Source: JAGTVB01 sp964624765 (GTDB lineage: Bacteria > Pseudomonadota > Gammaproteobacteria > HK1). Taken from it: a stretch of DNA of 18,525 bases. The notes beneath the pieces were generated by a model. The model searched no databases. It saw only the letters and a list, made by a program, of their open reading frames with translations, and had not been told where the DNA came from. Each line of letters opens with the position of its first letter. Positions within the stretch are counted from its first letter, which is position 1. The stretch spans positions 1 to 18,525 of the forward strand of contig CAZUZO010000061.1 of assembly GCA_964624765.1 (NCBI GenBank). The letters are read 5' to 3'. Below, one piece after another: positions 7,874 to 15,507 of this stretch. Position numbers and translations under genes: made by a program.

Positions 7874-8091
7874 GAAGCTGATTCAAAAATGTCGCGAGCG
7901 CCGGCAGAGCAAGGCGCGCGGCAGCGACAAAATCGTCGGGAACGATTTTGAACCGCTGGAAGCTGGCCCCGAACGGGCGAACCCCAAGGATAGGGGCGAG
8001 TCAGAACCCCAGTGTACAAACGAGTACATGAGGATTCTGAGCCACCGCGCAACGCCGCTCAGGCACCCGCCGCAGTTTTTAAAACAGCTTC
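7874..8091 (-). mobile_element. Family II MITE, copy 1 (long form)
   Basis: 218-bp non-coding element with terminal inverted repeats GAAGCTGATTCAAAAAT and TTTTTAAAACAGCTTC, flanked by perfect 3-bp duplications TAA (7871-7873 and 8092-8094). It is inverted relative to copies 2 and 3: its left arm (GTCGCGAGCGCCGGCAGAGC) corresponds to their right arm. It carries the extra hairpin module at about 7926-8001. It lies between the hemerythrin-like gene and transketolase. Confidence 0.85.
7926..8001 (+). repeat. Structured module inside MITE copy 1
   Basis: A segment absent from the short copy 3. It contains a perfect 8-bp stem CAAAATCG/CGATTTTG with a 7-nt loop (7928-7950), then GGCCCCGAACGGGC and CCCC-aaggata-GGGG. 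The same module in copy 2 reads in the same plus-strand direction although the host MITE is flipped. Confidence 0.6.
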
Positions 8092-8197
8092 TAAGAAGCC
8101 ATGCAGGGGAAGCCATCACTTACACATCCGCGAAGGGACTAGACGGGCTATTGTTCTTATGGGGCGGCTGCTATCGCCACTACCGCCAGGGTTATTG

Positions 8198-8599
8198 TTA
8201 TCTGCGGAACAAAGCCTCCACCATCTGGTTCTCGCGCCGCTCGTGATCGTAGAGGCATTCTGCCACTTCGGCAACTTCCTTCAGGAGTTCCGGTTCGCTA
8301 GCATCCGATGCCAGTTTGGCGCGCGCCAGCAACCCCCGAAAACTTGACCGCAGCAGAATATGGTCCCGTTCGAGCATTTGCACCTCGTTGCGGTGCTCAG
8401 CCGCCTTGGCCCCGATTGCCTCGTAGAAGCCTCCTGGCCGCATCTCACGGCCAAAGTGATCGCCGAGCACAGTATTGAGCTCTTCTAACATAGCAACCAG
8501 ATGCACGTGGTCACATTCCTTGAGATCCCGTAGCAGGGTTCGAATGTGCTGATGTTGGTTGGCGAGGTCGGCGTAGATAGAATTGATATCGTATTCCAT
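8198..8599 (-). CDS. Hemerythrin-like (HHE) di-iron protein
   Basis: A 133-aa all-helical cytoplasmic protein with the hemerythrin HHE-type ligand set. Candidate iron ligands are His16 or His18 (NQHQHIR), His48 and Glu52 (HFGRE), His69 (AEHR), His80 (ERDH), and His119 with Glu123 (HERRE). The GGFYEAIGAKAAEHR stretch is typical of single-domain HHE proteins. Relatives carry or sense O2 or NO, or help repair iron-sulfur damage; which applies here is not clear. The start ATG 8599 is supported by family length, but its ribosome binding site is poor. It is divergent from the 74-aa gene, with a 223-bp spacer that should hold both promoters. Confidence 0.85.
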   Translation of the reverse strand: MEYDINSIYADLANQHQHIRTLLRDLKECDHVHLVAMLEELNTVLGDHFGREMRPGGFYEAIGAKAAEHRNEVQMLERDHILLRSSFRGLLARAKLASDASEPELLKEVAEVAECLYDHERRENQMVEALFRR

Positions 8600-8822
8600 G
8601 GTTGCAGGGGTTCTCTATACCAATACCTTTTGACGGGATAAAGGGTACACCATTCACCACTCCCAAAGCCAGTATTCGAAAATACCCTGGGACTGAGCGA
8701 TAATAAAAAGTACAGGGTGTCTCGACGGCCACTCGTCAACGCACCGCGAGCCCCCTCATCATAGCGTGCACCACAGGGAAGGCACTGGATCTTTTGCCGT
8801 GCCATGAGCTAGGAGGCTTCCC

Positions 8823-9047
8823 ATGCTATTGAAACACATTGCCAACAAGCACCTTGTCGAGGTTTTGAGTCTGAACGACCTCTTCGATCCGGGCCATCCA
8901 GCCTTGGTAGGTCGATACAACCGCGGGGAAGAAATGCCGGACCCCCAATGGTTCCCAAAGTCCGAGTTGGTGTTTCCCTCCGGAGAAGCCTTGCCTCGTT
9001 GCTGGTTACAAGATCGCGCGGCAAGCGCCGGGGGTAAGACCCTTTGA
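8823..9047 (+). CDS. Small hypothetical protein (74 aa)
   Basis: Function unknown. TAGGAGG 6 nt before ATG 8823 is a near-perfect ribosome binding site, which makes this a real gene. The product has an N-terminal helix (LLKHIANKHLVEVLSLNDLF), a short DPGHPALVGRYNRGEE stretch, and a proline/tryptophan-rich block DPQWFPKSELVFPSGEALPRCW. I believe similar short proteins with the FPSGEALPRCW block occur in other proteobacteria, but I cannot name a family. There is no signal peptide. The spacer upstream is shared with the hemerythrin-like gene, so co-regulation is possible. Confidence 0.75.
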   Translation: MLLKHIANKHLVEVLSLNDLFDPGHPALVGRYNRGEEMPDPQWFPKSELVFPSGEALPRCWLQDRAASAGGKTL

Positions 9048-9183
9048 CCTATGCGCCAGCGAGGGCCGACGGCGTGGCATAGCTGACGGCGCATTCTGTC
9101 TCTAGACTCGGCGCCCCGAGTGAGGCTCGACGGTCATGTCTGGCCGCACTGCTCCTCGGCATAGCCTGCGAAACGACCCATGA

Positions 9184-9403
9184 GAAGCTGTTTTAGAAAT
9201 TACTGCGCTTGCCTGAGCTGCGTTGCACGGTGGCTCGACACAAAATCGCCCGGAGCGATTTTGAACAGCCACTGGCTGGCCCCGAAAGGGGCGAGCCCCA
9301 GGGATGGGGACGAGTAATCCTCATGTACTCCCTTGTACACTCCGGTTGCTCGCCACCGTGCGCCTTGCTCTGCCGGCGCTCGTGACATTTTTAAAACAGC
9401 TTC
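9184..9403 (+). mobile_element. Family II MITE, copy 2 (long form)
   Basis: 220-bp non-coding element with ends GAAGCTGTTTTAGAAAT and ATTTTTAAAACAGCTTC, flanked by perfect TGA duplications (9181-9183 and 9404-9406). It carries the extra hairpin module at about 9237-9315. Its right end lies 18 bp before the acyl-CoA ligase start codon, so it forms most of that gene's 5' region. Confidence 0.88.
9237..9315 (+). repeat. Structured module inside MITE copy 2
   Basis: Counterpart of the module at 7926-8001: the same 8-bp stem CAAAATCG/CGATTTTG with a 7-nt loop (9241-9263), then GCCCC-GAAA-GGGGC with a GNRA-type loop, then CCCC-agggat-GGGG. Both modules begin GACA and end GAGT. In copy 3 only a few bases occupy this place. 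Confidence 0.6.
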
Positions 9404-9421
9404 TGAGGCATCGTAGCATCC

Positions 9422-10972
9422 ATGTATATCGGTGACTATCTCGCTCGGCGGGCACTCTATTCGCCGGAAAAAATGGCCATCATCGATGCCGGCAAGCAGC
9501 CGGCATTGCGTCTCACCTACCAACAAATGAACGAGCGCGCGGATCGTTTTGCCAATTGGCTGCAAAGCGTCGCCGGCATCAAACAGGGCAACCGCGTGGC
9601 GATCCTCGCGCGGGATGGCATCGAACACCTCGATTGCTTTTTCGCCTGTGGCAAGCTCGGCGCTGTGCACACGGCCCTCAACTGGCGGTTGCACGCCCGC
9701 GAGCTCGCCGCCTTGGTAGCGAACACGACGCCGACCGTGCTCCTGTATTCCAGTGAATTCACGGAAACGGTTGCGGTGATCGACTCCCACACCGTCGCGA
9801 CGCCCGGTCGCGTGGCGCATTATCTGCACCTCGAGGAGGTCGGCATCGACGGCAGCCTCCCCTTCGCCGCCATTCTTAGGGAAACACCGGCCACTCCGGT
9901 CAGTTGTGAGTCGCTGACGGAAGAGGATACGGCGTGCCTGCTGTTTACCGGTGGCACCACCGGCTTGCCCAAGGGCGCCATGATCAGCCATCGAATGATC
10001 TGCTGGAACGCCTTCAACACCGTCATCCATGACCTTCATCACGACGATGTGTATCTATGCGTTTTTCCGCTATTCCATGCGGGCGGATTATTCGCTTACC
10101 TCTCATCACAGGTGATCTTTGGCAACACAACGGTCCTCACGCGGCAATTCGATCCGGCGCAGGTGTTGGATCTCATCCAACAGGAGCAGGTGACGGTCTT
10201 CGCCGGCGTTCCCACCATGTATCAAATGCTGACCCAGGCTGAAAACTGGCGGCGCGCCGATCTCAGTAGCCTGCGCTTCTGTACCAGCGGTGGCGCGCCA
10301 CTGCCGGTCCCCCTCATCGAGCATTACACCCAAGAGAAGGGAGTCCGGTTCAAGCAAGGATTTGGCATGACCGAGTTCGGTCCCGGGCTGTTCGCCCTCG
10401 CGCCAGAGGATGCCCTGCGCAAGGCGGGTTCCATCGGGCGACCCAACTTCTTCATCGATGTGCGGGTCGTGGACGAACAGAACCAACCCCTCGGCCCGCG
10501 TCAGATCGGCGAACTGGTGCTCAAAGGCCCGAGCAGCTTCTCCGGCTATTTCAACGCTGCCAAGGAAACCGCCGAAGTGTGGGACGACGCAGGTTGGTTC
10601 CACACCGGTGATCTCGTTTACTACGACGAGGAGCACTACTTCTTCGTTGCCGATCGCAAGAAAGACCTTTTCATCTCCGGAGGCGAGAACGTGTATCCGG
10701 CGGAGGTCGAGGCGGTTCTTTACCAGCATCCAGCGGTGCACCTGTGCGCCGTGGTGGGGGTTCCCGATGCCCGTTGGGGCGAGGTCGGCAAAGTGTGCGC
10801 GGTCCTCAAACCTGAGCACAAAGCCAGTAGCGAAGAGCTGCTCGGCTTCCTGCGCGAACGGCTAGCGGCCTACAAAGTTCCCAAGAGCGTCGAATTCATG
10901 GACAGCCTTCCGCTGTCCGGTATGGGCAAGGTGTTGCGGCGTGAGTTAAGGCAAAGGTTTGTCACCCGCTAA
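9422..10972 (+). CDS. Acyl-CoA synthetase (AMP-forming)
   Basis: Cytoplasmic enzyme activating a carboxylic acid with ATP and CoA through an acyl-adenylate. The 516-aa length is normal for class I adenylate-forming ligases. Core motifs occur in order: P-loop LLFTGGTTGLPKG (173-185), GFGMTEFGPG (313-322), GWFHTGDL (391-398), the hinge/A8 motif DRKKDLFISGGENVYPAEVE (411-430), and the catalytic lysine in SGMGK (503). The chain-length or aromatic preference cannot be read. ATG 9422 gives the natural family N-terminus (MYIGDYLARRA), but the nearest purine run, GAGG, is 13 nt away and lies at the MITE junction. The gene converges on the alpha/beta hydrolase gene, their stop codons overlapping by 4 bp; the neighbouring HAAT transporter suggests it acts on an imported acid. 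Confidence 0.93.
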   Translation: MYIGDYLARRALYSPEKMAIIDAGKQPALRLTYQQMNERADRFANWLQSVAGIKQGNRVAILARDGIEHLDCFFACGKLGAVHTALNWRLHARELAALVANTTPTVLLYSSEFTETVAVIDSHTVATPGRVAHYLHLEEVGIDGSLPFAAILRETPATPVSCESLTEEDTACLLFTGGTTGLPKGAMISHRMICWNAFNTVIHDLHHDDVYLCVFPLFHAGGLFAYLSSQVIFGNTTVLTRQFDPAQVLDLIQQEQVTVFAGVPTMYQMLTQAENWRRADLSSLRFCTSGGAPLPVPLIEHYTQEKGVRFKQGFGMTEFGPGLFALAPEDALRKAGSIGRPNFFIDVRVVDEQNQPLGPRQIGELVLKGPSSFSGYFNAAKETAEVWDDAGWFHTGDLVYYDEEHYFFVADRKKDLFISGGENVYPAEVEAVLYQHPAVHLCAVVGVPDARWGEVGKVCAVLKPEHKASSEELLGFLRERLAAYKVPKSVEFMDSLPLSGMGKVLRRELRQRFVTR

Positions 10973-12057
10973 GAAATGGACCGCCTCGTGGTCTTCAGCA
11001 GATGCTCATGGAAGACCTGATTAAAGGCCGCTGGCTTTTCGATGAACGGCACATGTCCGGTGTCCTCGATCACCACCTCCCGAAATGTGCCGCCGGCGTC
11101 GGTGTATCGCTGTAGCACGGCTCGCGTCTGACCGATCATCGGCTGCGGGGGGAATACCTCCCTGCCCGGCCAGGTCGGGATCAAACCTTTCGCTCCGAGG
11201 GCACCTGGACAAGAGGCGGCGGCATCGGAAACAGCGAGGTCGTGACTCCCGCGGATCCACAGGAGAGGCAACTTAGGGTTCATTGCGTACAACCGATCGA
11301 GGGCACCGACATACTTTGGCGAGGTGGCGTTCGCCAACCCCCACTGCCCCGGCGCAACATAAGGCCAGTTGGTTGAGGCCACCGAATCCCCCGGGAGATC
11401 TTGCGGCCCAAGATGAGTCTCGAGCGTGGCGGAGAGCAGATCCTCCTCCCGCTCCGGAATAAAGGGGGGCTTATACACCAGAGCCCGCAGCGCCGCACGC
11501 GGCGAGAAGGGACTCTCCAAGCTGCGATCCCCGGCGGCAATTCGCTCGATGAGTTCGCGATTGGCCAGGCCACCTCCAGAACCCGCGAAGTCCGGGTAGC
11601 AAGGTGTGCCTTCAAGATCTTTAGTCCCACCAAACCCATAGGGAGACCCGGGACTCACCAGAACCGCGCTCAAGCACCGCTGCGGGTAGCTCATCAGCAT
11701 TTTCCAGAGCACCGAGCCTCCCATGGAGTTCCCCACCATATGGGCCTGCTGAACCCCCAAATGATCCAGCAACGCCACCGCATCTTCCATCAGATCCCGA
11801 GTGCCTCGGGTCGCATCGATCTTCTGCTGCGGATCGGCCTCGCCGTAGCCCCGTTGATCGGGCGCAATGCCGCGAAAGCCCTCGGGAAGAGAACACATCG
11901 TTGCTTCCCACCAGGTCGCTGAAGTCAGATTGCCGTGCAGAAACAACACCGCAACGCCGCCTTCGGGCCCCGCAAACAGAACACGCGTCAGCAGACGCTC
12001 GGTCTGCACCCATTGCGCTGTGATCCCATCGATGGTCGGCACTGGCATCCCTATCAC
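10969..12057 (-). CDS. Alpha/beta hydrolase
   Basis: A 362-aa alpha/beta-hydrolase-fold enzyme; the substrate is unknown (ester, amide or lactone are all possible). Visible features are the oxyanion HGN (41-43), DQRGYGEAD after it, the nucleophile elbow GNSMGGS (Ser111), the acid candidate Asp273 in RGSHDLAVSD, and the base His335 in DTGHVPFIEKP. An insert between residues about 140 and 250 forms a larger-than-usual cap. There is no signal peptide. GTG 12057 begins 3 bp after the livJ stop and ATG 12048 is an in-frame alternative; either way translation is coupled to livJ. Being last in the transporter train suggests it processes the imported compound or a CoA-derived intermediate. Confidence 0.9.
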   Translation of the reverse strand: MIGMPVPTIDGITAQWVQTERLLTRVLFAGPEGGVAVLFLHGNLTSATWWEATMCSLPEGFRGIAPDQRGYGEADPQQKIDATRGTRDLMEDAVALLDHLGVQQAHMVGNSMGGSVLWKMLMSYPQRCLSAVLVSPGSPYGFGGTKDLEGTPCYPDFAGSGGGLANRELIERIAAGDRSLESPFSPRAALRALVYKPPFIPEREEDLLSATLETHLGPQDLPGDSVASTNWPYVAPGQWGLANATSPKYVGALDRLYAMNPKLPLLWIRGSHDLAVSDAAASCPGALGAKGLIPTWPGREVFPPQPMIGQTRAVLQRYTDAGGTFREVVIEDTGHVPFIEKPAAFNQVFHEHLLKTTRRSIS

Positions 12058-12060
12058 CCG

Positions 12061-13161
12061 CTAGTTGTCGACATAGTCGTAACGCCCATCACGCCAAGCG
12101 TACACCACATACCCAGGCGCCGTGACATCTCCCTTACGATCGAAACCGATGGTACCCAACACCGTATCGAACTGCTCGTTCTTTAGGGTCTTCACTAACT
12201 GAGGCAACTTGGTCGAACCCGCTTTTTCCACTGCCTGAGCAAAAGCCTGGATGGCACCGTACGTATAGAGCACATAACCCTCAGGGGTTTGCCCTTGGGC
12301 GAGGAACCGCTCAACCACCGGTCGCGCTGCCGCATTGCGCGTTGGATCCGGACTAAAGGTCATCAATGTCCCTTCCCCGGCATCGCCCGTGATACCCCAA
12401 TACTCATCGGTCACCAGCGCGTCCCCGGCCATGAGAACTGCCTGCAGGCCCTGTTGCCGGGCTTGGCGCACGATGAGCCCCGCCTCGGTATGGTAACCGC
12501 CGACGTAGATCACACCGATGCCGGCCGCCTTCATCTTGCTCACCAACGCCGAGTAATCTTGGTCGCCGGCACTGAAGGCTTCGTACAAAGCCTCCGGCTG
12601 CCCACGCTGACGCAGCTGCTTCCTGGTCTCATCCGCCAGACCTTTACCATAGGCGGTCTTATCGTGCAGGATGGCAACACGCTTGTGGGCGAAGTGATCG
12701 GCGATATAGTTCCCCGCCACGACGCCCTGCTGATCATCACGCCCGCAGGTTCGAAACACATTGTCGAACCCCCGCTCGGTTAATTGCGGATTGGTGGATC
12801 CCGGTGAGATCTGGAGGATCCCTTCCTCAGCGTACACCTCAGAGGCCGGGATCGAAGAGCCGGAACAAAAGTGTCCCACTACCAGCACGACCCCTCTGCT
12901 CGCCATCTTATTGGCCACCTCACGGGCTTGCCGCGGATCGCAGGCATCATCACCCACTACCAGTTCGATCGACTTGCCGCGCACCCCCCCTGCGGCATTC
13001 AGATCGGCCACCGCCATCTCTGCCCCACGACGCATCTGCTGGCCAAAAGTCGCGTACTTACCGGTCATCGGCCCCACCACCGCGACCGTCATGTCGGCAG
13101 CGGCGCTGGATGTAAATCCAGCGGCGAAGACGACCAGCAGGGCACTCAAGATTCGCTTCAT
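12061..13161 (-). CDS. livJ: HAAT-type ABC transporter periplasmic binding protein
   Basis: A 366-aa periplasmic binding protein of the branched-chain amino acid (Leu/Ile/Val-type) family. It has a cleavable signal peptide of about 22 residues (MKRILSALLVVFAAGFTSSAAA), then TVAVVGPMTGKYATFGQQM, the RRGAEMAVADLNAAGG motif, a DDACDP loop and GHFCSGSS, where a disulfide and ligand contacts occur in LivJ/LivK. GAGGAGGAGGGGG lies just upstream of ATG 13161. Members bind branched-chain or other amino acids, amides, urea, or aromatic and aliphatic acids, so the specificity is open. A MITE separates it from the DUF6867-like gene; without it and one duplicated triplet the gap would be 52 bp. Confidence 0.95.
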   Translation of the reverse strand: MKRILSALLVVFAAGFTSSAAADMTVAVVGPMTGKYATFGQQMRRGAEMAVADLNAAGGVRGKSIELVVGDDACDPRQAREVANKMASRGVVLVVGHFCSGSSIPASEVYAEEGILQISPGSTNPQLTERGFDNVFRTCGRDDQQGVVAGNYIADHFAHKRVAILHDKTAYGKGLADETRKQLRQRGQPEALYEAFSAGDQDYSALVSKMKAAGIGVIYVGGYHTEAGLIVRQARQQGLQAVLMAGDALVTDEYWGITGDAGEGTLMTFSPDPTRNAAARPVVERFLAQGQTPEGYVLYTYGAIQAFAQAVEKAGSTKLPQLVKTLKNEQFDTVLGTIGFDRKGDVTAPGYVVYAWRDGRYDYVDN

Positions 13162-13194
13162 CAGACCCCCTCCTCCTCGTTGACGTAATCCTCA

Positions 13195-13337
13195 GACGCT
13201 GGTTTAAAAATAACTACGCTTGCCTGAGCTGCGTTGCGCGGCGGCTCAGAATCCTCATGTACTCATTTGTACACTGCGGTTCTTTCCCGCCGCGCGCCTT
13301 GCTCTGCCGGCGCTCACGACATTGTTAAAACAGCTTC
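13195..13337 (+). mobile_element. Family II MITE, copy 3 (short form)
   Basis: 143-bp non-coding element with ends GACGCTGGTTTAAAAAT and TTGTTAAAACAGCTTC, flanked by perfect TCA duplications (13192-13194 and 13338-13340). The arms GCTTGCCTGAGCTGCGTTGC and CGCCTTGCTCTGCCGGCGCT match copy 2, but the 79-bp hairpin module is absent. It lies in the gap between the DUF6867-like gene and livJ. Confidence 0.85.
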
Positions 13338-13359
13338 TCAGCGACGCATTCAGCGGCCA

Positions 13360-13713
13360 CTATCTCGGCCGCTCTCGGACACTCCAAAACCCCACGCGTT
13401 CATAAAGCCATGGATATTGACTCGCGAATCGCTTAGCCCGCGTCATGCGATAGGCTGTCAGTCCAATACCAACCAAAACCACCCAATCGAGGATCAATGC
13501 CCAGGCCATCATGTTTCCTTGAAACAGGGCATGGATCAAGAACCGGCCGGCAAAGGCCAGAAACAGACTATACAGCATCACTTGCCATTTCGGTCCCCAG
13601 GCATTGGCCACCGCTTGACCGGTCAGAAAGGCTGCGCCGCCCATTAGGACAACCGTCACTCCCAGAAATACGCCAGGTTCCGTGCCAAGCAACGAGGCCA
13701 CTCCTTCATCCAT
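13360..13713 (-). CDS. DUF6867-like integral membrane protein of the liv locus
   Basis: A 117-aa inner-membrane protein with about three hydrophobic segments: VFLGVTVVLMGGAAFLTG, the VMLYSLFLAFAGRFLIHALF stretch, and ALILDWVVLVGIGLTAYRM. It ends in the QYPWLYER motif that marks DUF6867 proteins, which in my knowledge are found beside HAAT transporter genes. Its role is unknown; an accessory subunit or assembly factor of the transporter is plausible. ATG 13713 has a weak ribosome binding site. Removing the MITE just upstream leaves only 15 nt between the livF stop and this start, so the pair was originally tightly linked. Confidence 0.8.
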   Translation of the reverse strand: MDEGVASLLGTEPGVFLGVTVVLMGGAAFLTGQAVANAWGPKWQVMLYSLFLAFAGRFLIHALFQGNMMAWALILDWVVLVGIGLTAYRMTRAKRFASQYPWLYERVGFWSVRERPR

Positions 13714-13731
13714 CCCAGGACCCTGATCTCA

Positions 13732-13872
13732 AAGCTTGTGAAAAAACCTGCGGCGCTCCCCGATAGCGGCGTTGGGCGGTGCTCGCTGCTCGCCTATCTA
13801 TCTGATATGTCTCGTCGCTGCGCCCCGTCCGCCTTGCTCTCGGGCTGCTCGCTACGGTTTTTTCACAACCTC
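13732..13872 (+). mobile_element. Family I MITE, copy B
   Basis: 141-bp non-coding element with ends AAGCTTGTGAAAAAACC and GGTTTTTTCACAACCTC, flanked by perfect TCA duplications (13729-13731 and 13873-13875). The right-hand triplet, read on the minus strand, is the TGA stop codon of livF. The internal sequence is nearly identical to copy C over the part of C in the window (GGGCGGTGCTCGCT, CTCGCCTATCTATCTGATAT). Confidence 0.88.
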
Positions 13873-14589
13873 TCAGGCTCCGACACCGCCCTCCAGGTAG
13901 GCCGCCCTGATCTCGCGGTTGGCAAGCAGCGCTTCCGCCTCTCCGGTGAGAACGATGCAGCCGTTTGCCATCACGTAACCGCGGTGGGCAAGTCTTAGGG
14001 CATGATAGGCGTTCTGCTCCACCAAGAACACCGTCACACCCTGCTCCCGATTGATCGTTTCGATCATCGCAAAGATGTGCTGGACCAGTTTGGGGGCGAG
14101 GCCTAAGGAGGGCTCATCCAGCAGCAGCAAACGCGGTCGGCCCATCAGGGCACGTCCAATCGCCAGCATCTGTTGCTCGCCACCGGAGAGCGTCCCGCCG
14201 CGCTGGTGCCTGCGGCGCTTCAGGACCGGGAAAAGCGCGAATACCCGCCGCAAATCTTCTTCGCTCTGACTGTCGCCGAGGGGTGTCGCACCGACCAGGA
14301 GATTCTCCAACACGCTCATGCGTGAGAAAATGCGCCGCCCCTCTGGAACCTGGCCGATACCGCGGCGCACAATCGCAAACGAGGGCAGACCGGTGATGTC
14401 TTCCCCGTCCCACACGACCCGTCCGCGGGCCGCCCGAGGTGCGCCACAGATGCTCATCAACAACGTCGACTTGCCGGCGCCATTGGCACCGATCAGGGTC
14501 ACGATCTCGCCCTTTGCCACGCTGAGGTCGATGCCGCGCAGGGCGTGAATGTGACCATGGTAAACGTGAAGGTCGGTTAAAGACAGCAT
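13873..14589 (-). CDS. livF: HAAT ABC transporter ATP-binding protein LivF
   Basis: A 238-aa ATPase driving import through the LivH/LivM channel, on the cytoplasmic face. Motifs: Walker A GANGAGKST (34-42), Q-loop region GIGQVPEGR (78-86), signature LSGGEQQ (134-140), Walker B LLLLDEP (154-160), and the later VEQN of the LivF group. Length is typical. The stop codon is the target-site triplet of the adjacent MITE. It starts 63 bp after the livG stop, with no strong ribosome binding site at ATG 14589. The VPEGR motif distinguishes it from livG. Confidence 0.96.
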   Translation of the reverse strand: MLSLTDLHVYHGHIHALRGIDLSVAKGEIVTLIGANGAGKSTLLMSICGAPRAARGRVVWDGEDITGLPSFAIVRRGIGQVPEGRRIFSRMSVLENLLVGATPLGDSQSEEDLRRVFALFPVLKRRRHQRGGTLSGGEQQMLAIGRALMGRPRLLLLDEPSLGLAPKLVQHIFAMIETINREQGVTVFLVEQNAYHALRLAHRGYVMANGCIVLTGEAEALLANREIRAAYLEGGVGA

Positions 14590-14652
14590 CGAAATTTACT
14601 TGCGCCAAGACGGGTGGGCGGGGACGACCTGCCACCGTACAGGCTCCATGGC

Positions 14653-15498
14653 TTAGGGCCGAACCAGGTCTTTCGCCACCTCCGGTGGCAGCGGTTGGCT
14701 TTCATCCTCCCCCAGATAGGCCCGAATCACCGCCCCATCGCTTCGGATGGCTTGGGGAGGACCCTCGGCGAGCTTGCGCCCGGCGTCGAGCACGATGATG
14801 CGTTGTGAAACCCGCATCACCACGCTCATGTCATGCTCGATGAGCAGCAGCGCGATACCCTCTTGGTCACGCAGCGACTGCAACAGCTCGCTGAGCGCCA
14901 GCGATTCACGAGGATTCAATCCGGCGGCAGGCTCATCCAGGCACAGCAGTTTGGGCCGCGCGCACATCGCTCGCGCGATCTCCAGCCGCCGTTGATCCCC
15001 GTAAGCAAGACTCCCCGCATCCCAGTCGGCCTTATCGATCAGCCCTATCCGCTCCAGCCAGTGGCACGCGAACTCCACCGCCGCTCGCTCTGCGCTCCGA
15101 TAGCGGCGCAATCCGAGCAGCCCGGCAACCGAGAACAGGGACGCACGCATCAGCGGCTGGTGCTGGGCAACGAGCAGGTTCTCCAGTACCGACATGTTCG
15201 CGAAGAGGCGGATATTCTGGAACGTGCGCACCACGCCGGCGCGGGCTATCCGGAATCCTTCCAGTCGCTCCAGGTATACCGGGCCGTGGGGAGTACTCAG
15301 GGTCAAACGACCCACATCGGGACGATAGAAGCCGGTGATGCAATTGAATACCGTGGTCTTACCCGCGCCATTTGGGCCGATGATAGCGGTGATGCCCCGA
15401 GCGCCTAACTCAAAGGACAGGTCGTCCACCGCCAGCAAGCCCCCAAAACCCATGGACAGGTGCTCCACCTTGAGCAGCGGCCCCTCGGCAGCACCCAT
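14653..15498 (-). CDS. livG: HAAT ABC transporter ATP-binding protein LivG
   Basis: A 281-aa second ATPase of the transporter. Motifs: Walker A GPNGAGKTT (41-49), VVRTFQNIRLF (89-99) as the typical LivG Q-loop, the signature in its LivG form SLAYGDQRR (163-171), and Walker B LLCLDEP (184-190) followed by AAGLNP. The C-terminal tail (GEDESQPLPPEVAKDL) is a little longer than in many relatives. ATG 15498 is 9 bp after the livM stop, so translation is probably coupled. Confidence 0.96.
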   Translation of the reverse strand: MGAAEGPLLKVEHLSMGFGGLLAVDDLSFELGARGITAIIGPNGAGKTTVFNCITGFYRPDVGRLTLSTPHGPVYLERLEGFRIARAGVVRTFQNIRLFANMSVLENLLVAQHQPLMRASLFSVAGLLGLRRYRSAERAAVEFACHWLERIGLIDKADWDAGSLAYGDQRRLEIARAMCARPKLLCLDEPAAGLNPRESLALSELLQSLRDQEGIALLLIEHDMSVVMRVSQRIIVLDAGRKLAEGPPQAIRSDGAVIRAYLGEDESQPLPPEVAKDLVRP

Positions 15499-15507
15499 CG
15501 CAGCGCG

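Noticed and set aside
9106..9121. Perfect hairpin ACTCGG-CGCC-CCGAGT after the 74-aa gene
   Set aside because: No T-tract follows on either strand, so it is not called a rho-independent terminator.
9200..10042. 280-codon minus-strand ORF across the MITE and the ligase
   Set aside because: It is antisense to conserved ligase motifs and continues into the non-coding MITE, so it is not a gene.
7871..13340. CRISPR-like interpretation of the dispersed repeats
   Set aside because: Copies are kilobases apart, in both orientations, with inverted ends and target duplications; there are no regular spacers and no cas genes.
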